Source: Polyodon spathula (Eukaryota; Chordata; Actinopteri; Acipenseriformes; Polyodontidae). Taken from it: DNA of 64,000 nucleotides. The stretch covers positions 22,912,252 to 22,976,251 of the forward strand of contig NC_054534.1 of assembly GCF_017654505.1 (NCBI RefSeq), in the 5' to 3' direction. The position numbers and the translations under genes were made by a program. Below are positions 15,101-28,300 of this stretch, one piece after another; positions within the stretch are counted from its first letter, which is position 1; the number at the start of each line of letters is the position of its first letter. The notes under the pieces were generated by a model, which made no database searches, was not told the DNA's origin, and saw nothing but the letters and a program-made list of their open reading frames with translations.

Positions 15101-18005
15101 CAAGTGTTCGAATCGAATGTCACTGGGATAACATAATTAAGTCTGTATTGTCATTTATACATGGAATTATTATACACTTTTATTTGTATCTTGTAATGTG
15201 AAGATTCTAGATTGTAACTCACAGTGACCAACCTGTTTTGTGATCCCAGCATTGGAATCTGAAGCAGTTTATCCTGTCTTCACTCTGTCCTCAGAGACTC
15301 TCTCCATGTTCTGTTCTAAACATTCTATTGCTGCATGTGACTTTGTGTGAGAGATGCACACAAAAGTGAAATTACTTTGGGAGAAATCCCCCAGTTGATT
15401 AATGACTCAAAGCATGTGTAAATAGTTTACTGGCGCTAACAACAGTACATTCATAGGGTTAACATGACATGGCAGTAAACCAGATTCAGATGGTAAGAAG
15501 GATCGTTGCTAGGATCTTCAAACAGCAAACACTAGATTACGGCAGCACTCCTAACTTATCTTATCAAGTTTGGCAAATAATTTGTATTGTTTGTTAATTC
15601 TGTGTATGAATTGGCAAAACTTGCATGTTAAAACATAAGCTTTTGTAAAATGTGTTAATATGTAGTTATGGCTGCAATCTCTTTAGTAATTACTTTCCTG
15701 GAATGTTTTCCACATGACTCCCTGATACAGTGCCAGCTACAGTTCATTTCCAAAATTACAAATAACAGGGAGACTTACGACGGGTGCATATTTATTTCTT
15801 ATGCCTCAAAGTAACATTGAAAATGTTGAAACATTAAAGGTTAGCACGTTATATTACCCAAAAGAAATGTAGCACAACTTACAGTAAATGAGTCCTGGGA
15901 CTTCCATGTTGCTACACTGCTGTGTGATGCAATATACTGGGACTCTTCCCGGTATGAGAATTTTTGGATCCAAAGTGTTGTGTAAGAGTTGTGCAATTTG
16001 ACTGATGGCTGAATAACATGACAGAGCTGAAAAGTGCTGACTTCCAGCACAGTGATTTCTGAGCAGGATGACATTGCTTCATATAGGCGATGGTGCCAGC
16101 TTGATGCTTACATTGACAGATTTTCCAACAGACACTTTATTTTTATTCATCCTCTCTTCATTAACATGATCATATGAACATAAAGGAAAGTTTCATTTAA
16201 GGATAATACATTGTAAAAATAATTACCCCCGTGATTGGTCTCGTCTCACCATCACAACACTAACTGTTTCCAGTTACAACAAGCAACGACACAAACTGAC
16301 TGAATTCTGTAGAAGGAACAATTGCAATCTGAAAATGTAATTATTTTTGTATTATTATTATTATGGGGTTTTATTTATAGAGTTTTGTCAGGGTTGTCAG
16401 GTAGTTGGTATTTTTATAGTGGCCTATAAAAATTCCAAATATGCAAAACCCCAGGCCTAGTATGGGAGAGTACAAGTACTTTCAACATTAACTAAACCTT
16501 GTTCCTTTAATAGCTTGCATTCTGACACAGCACCCCTGCCTTGTTACCATTAGAATATTGTATAATATGTTGGCCTATTAAGAACCACATAATTTGTCTT
16601 AGGGAAAACATGTTTTCTAATCTTGCAGTCTTATTTGTCTATATGACTTGCATAATCATTTTAGAATGTGCTCTAGGCACCTTGATTGAATAAGCATGTT
16701 AATTTATAACATAAGTATACGTGGACTGTAAAGGGGTTATGTAACAACCCAATAACTCCTTTTGAGGTGTTGTCCTGAGGGAGTTTTAAAAGTGGTTAGA
16801 GAGTGTCATAAATATTGTATTCCATAACCACCCATAGTATAACGTCTTTTTTTGTGAACGAAGTTGTTAGTTTAAAATCTATGCTTGTTGATTGTACTGC
16901 GTATGTGATCTCGAAAGACATGGTTTTTCTGTTTTTTACTTTTCTGTTTTTGTTCCCTATAGAAATTTTATTTTATTTAAGCCTGTATTAAAACCATCAG
17001 TTGATTCTTGTTACTTTGAATAGGCAGTTTGGATAACTGTAATGTCAGATCACTTCTGTAATTAGAATGGGTGTAAAGGCTGACATTTGTGTTGCTTTCA
17101 ACACCATTTACTTGTCACAAGCAATCAATTTGCCTTATGTAAACCTGCTGCATTTGACTGCTTATTGTGCATGCACAAGCAAGTGTCATGTGTCATGTTG
17201 TTTATCAAGCAACCTGTTTTCAAGTCTGCAGCCGTTCATAACTGCTGGTAAAATCACATGGCAAGGTGTGCAAATATAAAGATGGTGGACAGACATTGAG
17301 AGAAATCGGTCAAACTTAATGATCTGTGCAGGGGACATCTAAGTTCTACAACGTGACTTCAAATGAATTGTATGACCCAAACAAGAGACAGGCTCACTGG
17401 AGGCATACACTGTACATGCAGACATACAGACAGAGATAGACTGAACTGACAGGACTAATAAATGATGAGGGTGCCTTTTATCTGGTCTGTTGCCAGTTAT
17501 ACAACAGAGCCTGTTGAAATAATCTATATTTTAGAACCTTTTTTTTGTCCTAAGAAAACTAATAACTGTTGCTTTTGCTTTGTAAAATACTTTTCTAATT
17601 AAGTTTCAGTAACACATTACTTGTTACATCCTCCTCAATGTGTTTGACACAGTATGTGGCATTTATTTTAAGTAATGAGGGCCAGGTGATGTCTTATTAA
17701 GCAGGGCTCGTCTAATTTTCAAAGAAAATGTTACTCATCAGAGGTGATTACAACGTTGCTATTTCTATCTACATTTATCACCCTCTTCTTTGTTTGGTAA
17801 ATTTCAATAATGGGCATGACTAAATAGGCATAATTCTACATTCCTGTCTTGTTAGTCCTAGGCAAGTGACCACCTGACCAATCTTGCTTTATGACAAAAA
17901 TGGCACAATAACTGGGATTTATTATAATTTATTTGGTACTTAGTAAAACATTGCCCTGTGCATGAAAAGTGGGGTTGTTGTGTTATATTTATATAAATAA
18001 TTAAT
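15101..18005. other. Non-coding DNA, probably AUH intron
   Basis: AT-rich sequence with no recognised exon, repeat family or RNA gene. Open frames are short and without motifs. Confidence 0.4.
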
Positions 18006-18590
18006 GTAGACCCCGAAGCCCTCTCTCAGACATCCTACCTGCTGTGTTTGGCTGCCGGAAAAATCAGCTAGTGTTTGCCAGCTGCCAATCCCTGACCAGC
18101 AGGTTCCAGCAGAGTGTCAGGTATAAAAGGGTCCCGCAGATTTACTTCAGGCCTGCTGCAAGGCCATAAGCCAGTGGACTGAAGATTGTCCATGCTACCC
18201 AGACAACGAAATCTGAAAGCTGAATCCTCCGATCTATTTGTGTCATAGCTTTGTGAAGAAGAAGCCAAAACCACTGACGACCGGGTGTGCTAACTAAGGA
18301 TTAGTTCAGGGATCGTAGATCCCCAAAGTACAGTGAGGTGGATAAGCGGGACCTCCATTGTGTTAGTGAAGTAGCGCTGGCCGTGCTCACAACACCTTTT
18401 ATTTGTAGTTTTTGGACAGTGGTTATTTTGCCTTTTGTACAAACTGTTGTATGTCGTCCGTGAGCTATCATTGTTGGTAGCGTCACGTGAATTATCTATT
18501 GTAATAAAACCTGCGCATCCATAGGGCGTGTCAAGTCAGTCTCCAGTCAGTCAGCAAAAAAACACACCCCTCTATTGTACCCTTTGACAC
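18006..18590 (+). mobile_element. Candidate solo LTR
   Basis: The block is richer in G+C than its flanks. It contains a TATA-type core (GTATAAAAGGG at about 18120-18130) and, about 380 bp later, a polyadenylation signal (AATAAAACC at about 18502). This is the order promoter, transcribed region, poly-A signal expected of an LTR. It can be bounded as TG...CA (tgtagacccc to tttgaca). No target-site duplication is evident and no matching LTR occurs in this window, so a promoter with a non-coding exon remains an alternative. Confidence 0.35.
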
Positions 18591-20108
18591 TGCTTTGCAA
18601 GCTCCGAGATGTATTGACATTTACTACATCTTGTAAGGTTGTGGTGGAACTGGAGCGGTTTACCAACAATAGATATATATGTGCTTTATGAGTCATACTG
18701 TAGAGGCTACTGATTTGTTTCCAGTCAGCACACGTACTCCCAGATTAGAAAGTTCTCCATTGTGATGGCATAGTAACTAATGAAAACTATTGACTTAATT
18801 TATCTTCTTTCTAAATGAACTTGGATTTAAAATATAATGCAAACATGCTCCTGGATCCCAGTCTCCTGTGGAAGGAGTTATTTATGTGGATGTTGATGAA
18901 AGCTGACATCTCATATATTCAAGTCCTTATTCAAAAAAATATATGTAGCTTGAACACTGTGTTAGCTCCGAACTCTACTACTTTGATTTTTGGAATGTAC
19001 ACCTGCATGTGCACGCAGCTACGGAACACTTCTGAACCCAAGGTGTTTTTAAAGAGCTGTTTGAAAGATCTATAGTGAGAATGTCTGAATCTGTTACTAA
19101 GCAAAGTATGTAGTTCATTCAGATCGGATCAATATTGGGGCTATGCAGAGGAAAAACGTCTTATACTTGGACAGTGGGAAGGGCTAGACCTGAAGTGTTT
19201 TTACATAGACCAGACAATGCTTTAGTCTTTATTTAACATGGATTTTCATACTTTATTGACTCATGGAATCGCAAGCATCTCTTAAAAAGGGAATCAATGT
19301 CCCTACAGCTAAAACTAAATGTGGGCATGTTTACAATCTCTGCTGTTTAGTAGCAAGCTTAACTAACATTATATTGTAAAGTGTAAATTTGAATGCAATT
19401 GTAGGTCAACGTAACATTTAGAAGTTGACAACAATTAGCACTCCAATTTTGATTACAGTGCTAAATGCAGAGACAGATTTTGTACTAGAGAGATTAATGA
19501 CTGTAAATTAGAACCACTTTATTCAATTGAGAGACCGTTATTGGTGAACTGTACAATTTTCACCTTAGCTGAGCACCACTAGCACCATGACCTGTCATTT
19601 ATGTAACTGATTTATAATTTTTGATACTTGCAGCAGGGAACCTACTGCTGTTTCTGATTTTGTTATACGTTACTTTTCTCTCTTTGAACCCCCTACCCCT
19701 TAATGAAACCCGATTTCATGGGTATTTTACCATGCAAGTCAGGGATGTTCTTGAAAGCACCTTCCATTGTTAATGTGTCATTTACTAATAAACCAGATAA
19801 ACTGGGACAGTAAAAAAAAAAAAAAAAGCCTAGGCCAATACAAGCTGTGTTATTATGGTAATGAGGTGCTTTGATGCATATTATTTCTCTTTCAATTTAC
19901 AAAGAAATAACTTTTCTGGGTTTTCTATTTATTGCACGAGCGACAGTAATTGGCAGCTTTTGGTACACATGTCTTCAACTAAGAAAATAAATACATTTTG
20001 GAGAAATGTTTGTTCTCTCACACTGTGTTACTAATGCTTTTTTCTTTTGTTATAAAGTGAATACCACCGAGCCAAATCTGGACTCATGCATTGTTTTCTG
20101 TTGTCCAG
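18591..20108. other. Intronic DNA upstream of AUH exon
   Basis: No coding signal until the exon acceptor. The end of this stretch is a pyrimidine-rich tract (ttgttttctgttgtccag) acting as the 3' splice site at 20108. Confidence 0.6.
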
Positions 20109-20296
20109 GTGGCACACAGCGGCTGCCGCGTACCATTGGAGTGTCTTCTGCCAAGGAGCTCATTTTCTCCGGCCGTACTGTGGATGGAACCGAGGCAAAA
20201 TCCCTTGGGTTAGTCAGCCACGCCGTGGAACAGAATGAGGCAGGAGACGCTGCCTTCAGGAAAGCCTTGGCCTTGGCAAGAGAATTCATTCCTCAG
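20109..20296 (+). CDS. AUH: AUH internal exon (crotonase fold, central part)
   Basis: This exon encodes 62 codons plus the last two bases of a split Gly codon, starting [10 protein letters not shown] and ending LAREFIPQ. It closely matches vertebrate AUH, the mitochondrial 3-methylglutaconyl-CoA hydratase. That enzyme interconverts 3-methylglutaconyl-CoA and HMG-CoA in leucine breakdown and also binds AU-rich RNA. The acceptor is a pyrimidine tract plus AG at 20107-20108; the donor is GTGTGT at 20297. Entry is phase 1 and exit phase 0. The GGTQRLPR segment follows the oxyanion and catalytic glutamate region in crotonases. The two catalytic glutamates of AUH should lie in exons upstream of this window or unrecognised within it. 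The frame is clean, so the gene is probably functional. Confidence 0.96.
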
Positions 20297-21362
20297 GTGT
20301 GTGTGCCCTCCATTAAGAATATTACTGTGCTTTCCCAATATTACAGTGTATTACTTGTAAACAGTATCTGAAAGATTTGTATATTTTCACCAGAAGTGTC
20401 AATTATGGATTTCATGTTTACACATATTTATAAACATGTACAGTGCACTGGACCGTTTAAATATAAAATTATGGATTGAGCCAAATTCACAAAGAAGCAC
20501 AGCACAAAGTAAAAGTAAATGACATTGTGTGATTAACCTCTGCATTGCTACGACAGTGCTCCCCATTTACAGGAGTAAGCAATACATAATTTACTAATAC
20601 ACTGTTCTGAGCACAATGAATAATTGTATAATAACAAGGAATAATTCACTGGATGAGTTTATTAGTTGATAAATCTGAAGGGTGTACATGTTTTAACCTG
20701 TGCCTTTAACAGAGAAAGTGGCTTTTGCATGCTTTGGATACCCCAGGCTACTATAACTTGACTCCAGTGTGTGGATTTACTGAAATCATAACAGTGTTTC
20801 AGATTAAACATCTGTTTTTAGTACTATTGCATCACATTGTTTCCCAAAACCTGTTTAAAACACTGATGTACACTTGAGTTGCACTTTGAATTCCCAGCAT
20901 CATAGTAGAGTTTCTGTTCAAGCAACGGCGTGTTTGTTACACTGAGTCCTAACTATAATGATTATGACAGTACATCATTACAGATGTAGCTATTGTCCCA
21001 GTGCGTTTAGTAAGCCAGTGCTTTTATTTTACTGCTTGCCTGATTTACAGTATACTATGCTAAGCACTCCGCCTCAGCTCAGGCGTTGCTCTGCCAAAAA
21101 AAAGCAATCAGCAGTTTTGACTTATAAGCAACCTTCTGGAAATAAAAAAGATGGAATGTTAAAGAACACGTATCTTTGTTGAAAAGGGTGTGTTCAAAAA
21201 CACTCTGCTTACGTTGGAGGGCAATAACAAGAAGGGATGATTAAAACTGAATCAGGTTGCAACCATATCCTATCACCTGAATTGCTCTACCTCTCAACCA
21301 GTCTGTCTGCATCTCTCTTTCTAAGGTATTCAGTAGTAATATTGTTTATATCTGCATTTCAG

Positions 21363-21413
21363 GGACCTATAGCTATGAGAATGGCTAAGCTTGCCATTAA
21401 CAGAGGAATTGAG
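21363..21413 (+). CDS. AUH: AUH internal exon, 17 codons
   Basis: The exon encodes GPIAMRMAKLAINRGIE, matching the AUH segment between the crotonase core and the C-terminal helices. The acceptor is TTTCAG at 21357-21362 and the donor GTAAGC at 21414, both canonical, and both phases are 0. It is too short to be found by length alone; identity rests on the exact fit with the preceding exon (ending Pro-Gln) and the following one (starting Val-Asp). Confidence 0.96.
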
Positions 21414-22032
21414 GTAAGCATTTAAACAGTATCACACCCACCCTTCACCCATCGTGGTACAGGAAATATTTCATAATGTGTTTTTGCTTTACTTCCCATA
21501 ACAGCATGCATTAAATAACCTATTGAGAATGACCTCTAATTCCTATGAACTTTTAGATTCACATTTCAGATTTGTATTCTATTGTTAATAGATAAAAGTA
21601 CAGCTGGACAAAATGTGTTCTCGTTCTTACACTTATATTGTTGCTCAATATAGCAACATTAGGCTTTGGATTGATTTACTGTTTGTTAATGTACTGTGTT
21701 TGTTACACAGCAGAGTAGCCCTGTCATTGATTAGTATATGCACTCAAACTCTTTGTAATCTTTGTCATGTTTGTGTGTATTTTCAGGAGAAACGACATTG
21801 TATAACTTTAGGCTATTGCTGCTGCCTGGCACAATAACCAGTTTTTAATATGAAAGGTGTCTAATTTCTGTTATTAATAAAGCTGACACGTTAAAATAAG
21901 AACTTTTTTTTTAAGTTGCTGTTCAATTTTCTTTCATGAAATGTGAAAGGAAAAACAAGTAAACCTGGTAGTTGGGTCAGAGTGATCCAAAATCACAAAA
22001 TAATTATGTGCTAAATATGACTTTTCCACCTG

Positions 22033-22059
22033 TTTATTTATTTATTTATTTATTTATTA
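22033..22059. repeat. (TTTA)n microsatellite
   Basis: About 6.5 TTTA units within an AUH intron. Confidence 0.85.
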
Positions 22060-22483
22060 CAGGTTTGCAGCATTATACTATAATTCCTCTTAGGTCTGAT
22101 CACAAAATGGGAAATTAGGACACATGAGTACAGTATCAAAAAGAGAAGACAAAAGAGGGGAGATGATTAAAAATGCACTTGTATTCCTTTATCTGGCCTT
22201 GTGTGGGCTTAATTAACCTAATATACTGTTCTCTGGTTGTTTCAAGTGATATGAAAACAGCTATAAAAAGAAAAGTATATAGACTACATGCATGTGACTC
22301 CTAGTGCTGCACAGCAATTGCATGTTGCTTGCAAAGGCTTCTGGAAAATCCAAATTCCCATGAACCTTTTTACTATTATAATTGATGTGTTCCTTATCTC
22401 ATGTGATTGTTCTGCTATGATTTTAGCAGCCAAGGTTGACTAAATTCGTTGAGTAGCTCTTAATCCTTTTGATATTCTTTATC

Positions 22484-22873
22484 AGTGGTTCTCTAACTAG
22501 GGTCCATGAAGACTGCCCAGAGGGTCTGTGAAATATTAAGGGGGGGGGGAGGATTCTTGCCTGCCTACTGAGTAAAACAGTTAAATCTACTCTGTTTACA
22601 CAGCATGGTATTCCTGACAGTGCCTGCCTAGAGGGGCTGGTTGAATGCCTGCTGGCGAATTCACTCCCTGGTAACAGAAGTAGCATCTTAGACTGCCTTG
22701 CTAAGGGAGCTGTCTCTTTTAGCGAATCGGTTTTGAGCAATATTGTTTTCCTGTGTTGCGGGAGGGCAGGCGGAGCGGTGCAGTGTGTGTAGAGCAAGTC
22801 AGGGCCACCGTGGTTAGCAGCAGTAAATCAAATGGGATGATGATCAACAAAAGAAGTTTGAAAACCTCCATTT
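22484..22873. mobile_element. hAT-type MITE in AUH intron
   Basis: The left end reads CAGTGGTTCTCTAACTAGGG, very close to the CAGTGGTTCTCAAACT terminus of Charlie-type hAT elements. The right end, GAAGTTTGAAAACCTCC near 22855-22871, is an imperfect inverted match. The interior contains a run of G and has no transposase. Size (about 390 bp) fits a non-autonomous copy. A clear 8-bp target duplication could not be confirmed by eye. Confidence 0.5.
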
Positions 22874-23186
22874 TATAAGTCAGATTGAATGTGTTTAGGT
22901 TTGGCCTGTTCACCATGAATCACCTGCAGCTCAATAAATCAAGTAAGAGAGCAAGAAGGGGCTGTGAAATAGTGTAGCTGTAAAGCACATGGGAGGATAG
23001 CAAATTAAAACGTTTGTGCAGTGATCATTTCTATAGGTTTTTGCTTCAGCATACTGTCAAAGGATAATGGAAGAAGCTGGATGCAAAAGTCATGTAGTTA
23101 TTTTTATTACTTTTTGTGTTTTCTACCTACATTCAACATCAATGCAGCACCCTTACTTAATTAGTAAAGCTGCTGTTCTTTTTCAG

Positions 23187-23234
23187 GTTGACTTGGCAAC
23201 AGGTTTAGCGATTGAAGAAGCTTGTTATGCTCAG
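23187..23234 (+). CDS. AUH: AUH internal exon, 16 codons
   Basis: The exon encodes VDLATGLAIEEACYAQ, a nearly invariant AUH C-terminal segment. The acceptor is CTTTTTCAG ending at 23186, the donor GTATGT at 23235, and both phases are 0. It joins in frame to the exon ending RGIE and to the final exon beginning VIPTKDR. Confidence 0.97.
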
Positions 23235-23575
23235 GTATGTAAACAGAATATTGCTGGATGTAAAATTATTTTTTGCTTTCACCTGTCCTGAACAAAGCTC
23301 CAAAGAAATTAAATGAATGCTACTTTTGCGTTGAAAATACACTTATGTCCTCTATTATATTTTATCCTTTTGCTTCTTGCCTTTTCACTTTGTTTTTCGC
23401 ATGCCTTGTGAGTTTGACCTTCATTTGCCTTATCATTTATTGTGTATTCATTTTTCAATGACATTTGAAGCATTTTCAGCATCAGAAGCAGTTTTTTTTT
23501 GTTCCCCTGACCTTGCAATTGCTTCTGAAAATGATAAAAAAAAAAAGATTGCATTTGTTTACTTGTGTATTATAG

Positions 23576-23653
23576 GTCATTCCAACGAAGGACAGAATTG
23601 AAGGTCTAACTGCATTCAAAGAGAAAAGACCACCGTGTTACAAGGGAGAATAA
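23576..23653 (+). CDS. AUH: AUH terminal coding exon with stop
   Basis: The exon encodes VIPTKDRIEGLTAFKEKRPP, then CYKGE, and a TAA stop at 23651-23653. This is the conserved AUH C-terminus ending in Lys-Gly-Glu. The acceptor is TATTATAG ending at 23575. Crotonase C-terminal helices like this one help build the trimer interface and lid over the acyl-CoA site. The four exons together supply about 121 residues of a protein that is about 340 residues in mammals, so roughly the first two-thirds lie outside what I can see. Confidence 0.97.
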   Translation, partial: VIPTKDRIEGLTAFKEKRPPCYKGE

Positions 23654-25061
23654 GAAAAAGCATTTAAAAAGATGCCAGGAATATTGCCTGATTCACATGG
23701 TACAATAATAAGAGTGATGAAACTTGAAACTGTCAGTGTATGTATTCCTTGCTTGTGACACATTACATTAATAAACCTCAAGTAAGACAACAAGTTAAAA
23801 CAAAACAGATATTGAAAGATCTGGAATGTGTGCCAACTTGCCCACAACACGACTGCTTTGTCATCAGCTGAGTTTTAGATTAATCTCTTATAAATAAGCA
23901 ATGAGGGATAATAGTGGTTCATAGTATTTATTGCACAATCTGGATACTTCATGTAACAACCTTTTTATGTTGGTTGATAGCTTCATGCAGTCTTTCTTTC
24001 CTCATAAAACTTGTAGATTTAGAGGAACCATCTGTTGTGAACTGACTGGATTCCAGTATAGGTTTAATTTATGAAAGAACAAGACTGCAGATTGTCAAGC
24101 AATGACTACAGATAGTCCCTGCTTATTTAAAAATGTAGATTAAACTTGTTTGACAGTAGCCTTCTCATAAAAGCAAAGCTTTTGTAACAGATTAACAATA
24201 TTAATATTTTAGCAGGATTCTGCATGGTCTGCAGTTTATAACATGGACTGATAGGTCATGTGTTTGCAAAAATAACAGTAATCATTTTAAAGATGAAATA
24301 ATCAATGACGTAAATTATTAAGTCTGGAATACAAAATAATCTATAGCAAAACCACCAGGCTATGTGAGAATGGTGTCTTGTTATATTTGATAGTGATGTG
24401 ACTTTTCCATGTCTGAGAAACTACACCAGAAGGCACTAAAACAAGTAGACTGGCAGCACAAACAAGTGGCATTTGACTTCTACAGTATAGGTTTTAAAAG
24501 CTACCTTGCAATATACCTAACAATATAAGATTCCACTCGTGCATTATTGGTTTAAGATGAGGTTTAACGATACTTCAGCCTTCATGTTAATATTGCCTTA
24601 ATAAAATGGCAACTGACGAAAAGCCTCATGCAGGTTCTCATTGATGACCATGCTTTTAACCAGCTTTACAAATAAATGTTAAAAAAAAGAAACAGATTTA
24701 ATACATTTTCTGTGTCTAATGTAGTGATTACCGGTCCCTACTGTGAATATTGAATTATTTTTAAATCTTACTGTGAATATTTTAAAAAAGTAAACCCCAT
24801 ATCCTGGGCAGCCGTAAAATGTAATACGTTTAGTCTTTTTAATCTAAACAGTGACATATCCATGTGCCATTGTCTTTAAACTCCTGAACCCACTCTAGAA
24901 TGGCCCTGTTTTCTCTGATTTTATATAGAATTAAAAAAATGGCTTAATATATTATCTCTATGGAGGGATATATGGGGATGGGGGGGGGGGAGTAGAAATA
25001 AAGATTGTATTTAAATGTCTTATAGCATCAAAATAGAGCCCAGTGGCACATATATCATATA
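23654..25061 (+). other. AUH: Likely AUH 3' UTR and flanking DNA
   Basis: No coding frame follows the stop. The first AATAAA is at 23770-23775, and further candidates occur at about 24599 and 24670, so the 3' UTR could be about 120 bp or about 1 kb. The true polyadenylation site cannot be decided from sequence alone. Confidence 0.5.
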
Positions 25062-25322
25062 GGAGGCTGTGTGGTCCAGTGGTTAAAGAAACAGGCTTGT
25101 AACCAGCAGGTCCCCATCTCAAATCCCAGCTAAGCCACTGACTCATTGTGGGACTCTGAGCAAGTCACATAACCTCCTTGTGCTCCGTCTTTCGGGTCAG
25201 ATGTTGTTATAAGTGACTCTGCAGCTGATGCATGGTTCACACACCCTGGTCTTGTATCTTGTAAAGTGCTTTGTGATGGTGCTCCACTATGAAAGTTGCT
25301 ATATAAAAATAAAGATTATTAT
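25062..25322 (+). mobile_element. tRNA-derived CORE-SINE with L2-like 3' tail
   Basis: The head (about 25062-25130) is tRNA-like: GGCTGTGTGGTCCAGTGG gives box A, and CTCAAATCCC at about 25118-25127 is a decayed box B. The middle contains GAGCAAGTCACATAACCTCC, the hallmark of the CORE domain shared with mammalian MIR (there written GGGCAAGTCACTTAACCTC). The tail, GTAAAGTGCTTTGTGATGG followed by GCTATATAAAAATAAA, resembles the 3' end of L2-clade LINEs that mobilise such SINEs. It is RNA polymerase III derived and does not code. Confidence 0.85.
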
Positions 25323-28300
25323 ATTTCTAGTATTTATGCCAATAATATTCAGAATGTAGTAAAAGTGGCAGGTTTCAGTTTTTATTTCCCTTTCACAAAA
25401 ATGGTTCACATTGGTACACACTGGAATAAATCGGTTCTGTGCTTCTGCAACAGTTTAACCTATTCCAGAATGGTTAAATCACAATAAACCAAACGCAGAT
25501 AAGTAATGCAGTTTATACTGCATGCAGTGCACTTTATAAATGTATTAGCCATATGTATTGCTCCTGTCATCCATCATCATTTGTAAGTAATATACTGTAA
25601 CTTCACACTGTTGCTCCATGGAGAATTGCAGGGTCATTTTTTCTGTCTCAACAGTATTCTAAGCGAGTTAGTTTAATTTTAACTGAATAAGATACAATTA
25701 TTTTAATAGGGAAAATGTTAAGTTTGCACAAAATGATTGTGGCATTTACCAAATAGAATAACTGTACAGCCCATTAGCAATGACTGGGTCTTCTTTTTGC
25801 TGCCTGATTGGATTATTTCTGTATGAACAATGGGGTATGGTGTGGAATGATATCGCTCATGCAGTCTCTGTGAAATGATTTGATATTCTTTATTTTGAAA
25901 GCAATGTAACCATGCATTTAATTGCTCTGCCCAATCCGTTACTTAATAGCAATCTGTATTTGGGGGTAGGAGGGTCTGATGTATGGCTATTTATGCTGCC
26001 TTTACCTGATTTTTTTTTTTCTAACCCACTGCAAGATTGTTTTTTCATTTTTATGTAATTCCTGTTGATGCTTACCTCACTGTGATGTCATAAAAAGAGA
26101 AAAAGAGTATAAAGAAGCCAGCACCCCTTATAGAATGAGCATAGATTCGCTTTTATAAGCTTAATGACAAACAGATGTTATTATTTTTAGAAAAGCGTGA
26201 AAATGCAATACCAATTAAACTGTCCAAGTGTATTCAGTGAAAACAAAAAGATACCTTGATGTATGAAATGTGTCACATTATATCATACAGCAGCAAAAGC
26301 TCTGAAGTTGTCCAGTGGCATTGCAAAGGAGTTTATAATTTTCTTACTGTCCAGAACTTTGTAAACAGAAACACAAGGGTCATATATCATTAAAGTAATG
26401 GTAGGCAGACAGGCAAGGCTTTGATTCTGTGGAGTGCCTATCTCTTTTTTATATACACTATTAGCTTACAACTTGAAATGCTTCATTCCAAATGTGTGCC
26501 AGTATACTGTACATAAACCAAGGCACAGGAAGCTCCTTGAAACAAGCTGGTAACCATTCCTTTCAATAATTATCTTTTTAACACTGCAAACTGCACTATA
26601 TTTGTACATGCTAAATATTCAGTGCTCTTTTGTGTTTATTTTTGTGGTTGAAAATTGGTTTAATTGACTACAGACAGCACAGTGAGTGTTGCTCAAAACA
26701 GACAACTGAACCTGTGGGTACTAGATATTAATTAGCAGCACGAAAAAAGGATTCCTAGGATTTGTATAGCAACTCAAGAAGTATTTGAAAAACAGCCATT
26801 CTGAATAGCTGCAGAGAGCTTGGTGGTGTCTAACAGCCAGCAACATATTATACATCTTTTAAAAATGTACCGGGATATGCTGGCAGAGATGGTACAAGAG
26901 ACTGAGGTTGTGATTGAAACGCCACTTGGACATCCGTGGTTTATTTACAAACGTTGTATAAATTCCACAATACCTAAGCCATTGCTTCAACAGAAGAAAG
27001 ATCCTGTACTAATGTACCACCAATGATAGGTACAGCACAGTGCTGTACACAGATTTCACACAGTGCACACACAAGAAACAGGCAGCAGAAACATTCTCTA
27101 TCCTAATTACTATGCAATAAGCATTTGTTTCTGTCTCAGTATTCATTTTTTCTTATTCACCTCAAGCCACACAATTTTATAAAACCACCTCTGCCTGGCA
27201 AAAAAAAAAAAAAAACCCTCCAATCTGGAACAGAACTGCATTGCATTTACATTTTTTGATCCAATACTTTTTAAAAAGGCAATCGTCACTGTAGAACCAT
27301 GCCCATTACAGTAGCTGTGTGGGAATACAGTACAGTGCACCAACAGCAGACATTTTCCACATATCTACAGAGATGACAGGCTGACTCAAACAGAGCACCT
27401 GTCTTTTTCTAACAGCTGACTTGAATATCACAGCTGTTAATAGGATGTACAGTAGGAGCTTCCAGGGGCAGCCAGGAGGCCACTATTTGTAATGTGAACA
27501 TTCTTCAATAATTACTGCTTTTAATTCCGCATAAAAGTCTGTCAGCACTTAAGTCTGTCAGTCGTGGATGTAGAAGCACCTGTCAAAATACTGGAAAGTA
27601 CCTACAATTAGATATGTTAGTCTGTCAGATATGCAACACAGATGCAGCTTTTTACACAATACATGTTGGTACTGACTGGCATAGCAGCGTTGTCAGTCAT
27701 GTGATATACACCTCATTTACAGTCTATTGTTTGCTGTTTAGCAGGGATGATGGCATATTACAGTTTATTTCCAGGTTTGTTGACACCTCAATGCTCTTGT
27801 CTTTGCCAGGGCATATAGTATGTCTCAATGGGGTGGATCTTAAAAAAACACTGCCCTACAGTTTCTAAAACTGATATTTTTTATATCGTAAAACAACTGT
27901 TTAGACCATTAAAATAGAACCTCTTCGGTTAAACTGAGGATTATCGTGAATGTTGTTAAGCCTTTGTTTCATCATTACATTATATATATATATATATATA
28001 TGGCTAACATTCTAGCTCAAATAGAATATATGTATTTATATAAGTCCTATGATGCTCACTAACTTGGGTAAAAGCAAGACATACATGCAAACATATTTCT
28101 TAACATTTGTTTACTTTATTGCAGGGTAATGTTTGTTTTTCGATTGACATTTAACATTTCAGCTGCTCTGTAATAATAATCACATTTATATTTCATTTTC
28201 AAACGTTTGATTTTCTTGAGCAATTCACAAGCCCTTTGTCGTGAAAATGTAGGTGCATCCTTTGTCAGAAATTGCTGCCAGTTCAAAGAACTGTTAGCAC

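Noticed and set aside
25062..25135. A functional tRNA gene
   Set aside because: Box A and box B are present but decayed, no cloverleaf closes properly, and the sequence continues into CORE and L2-like SINE parts.
26820..27026. 68-codon + strand frame as a small gene
   Set aside because: No recognisable domain or splice context; length is within chance.
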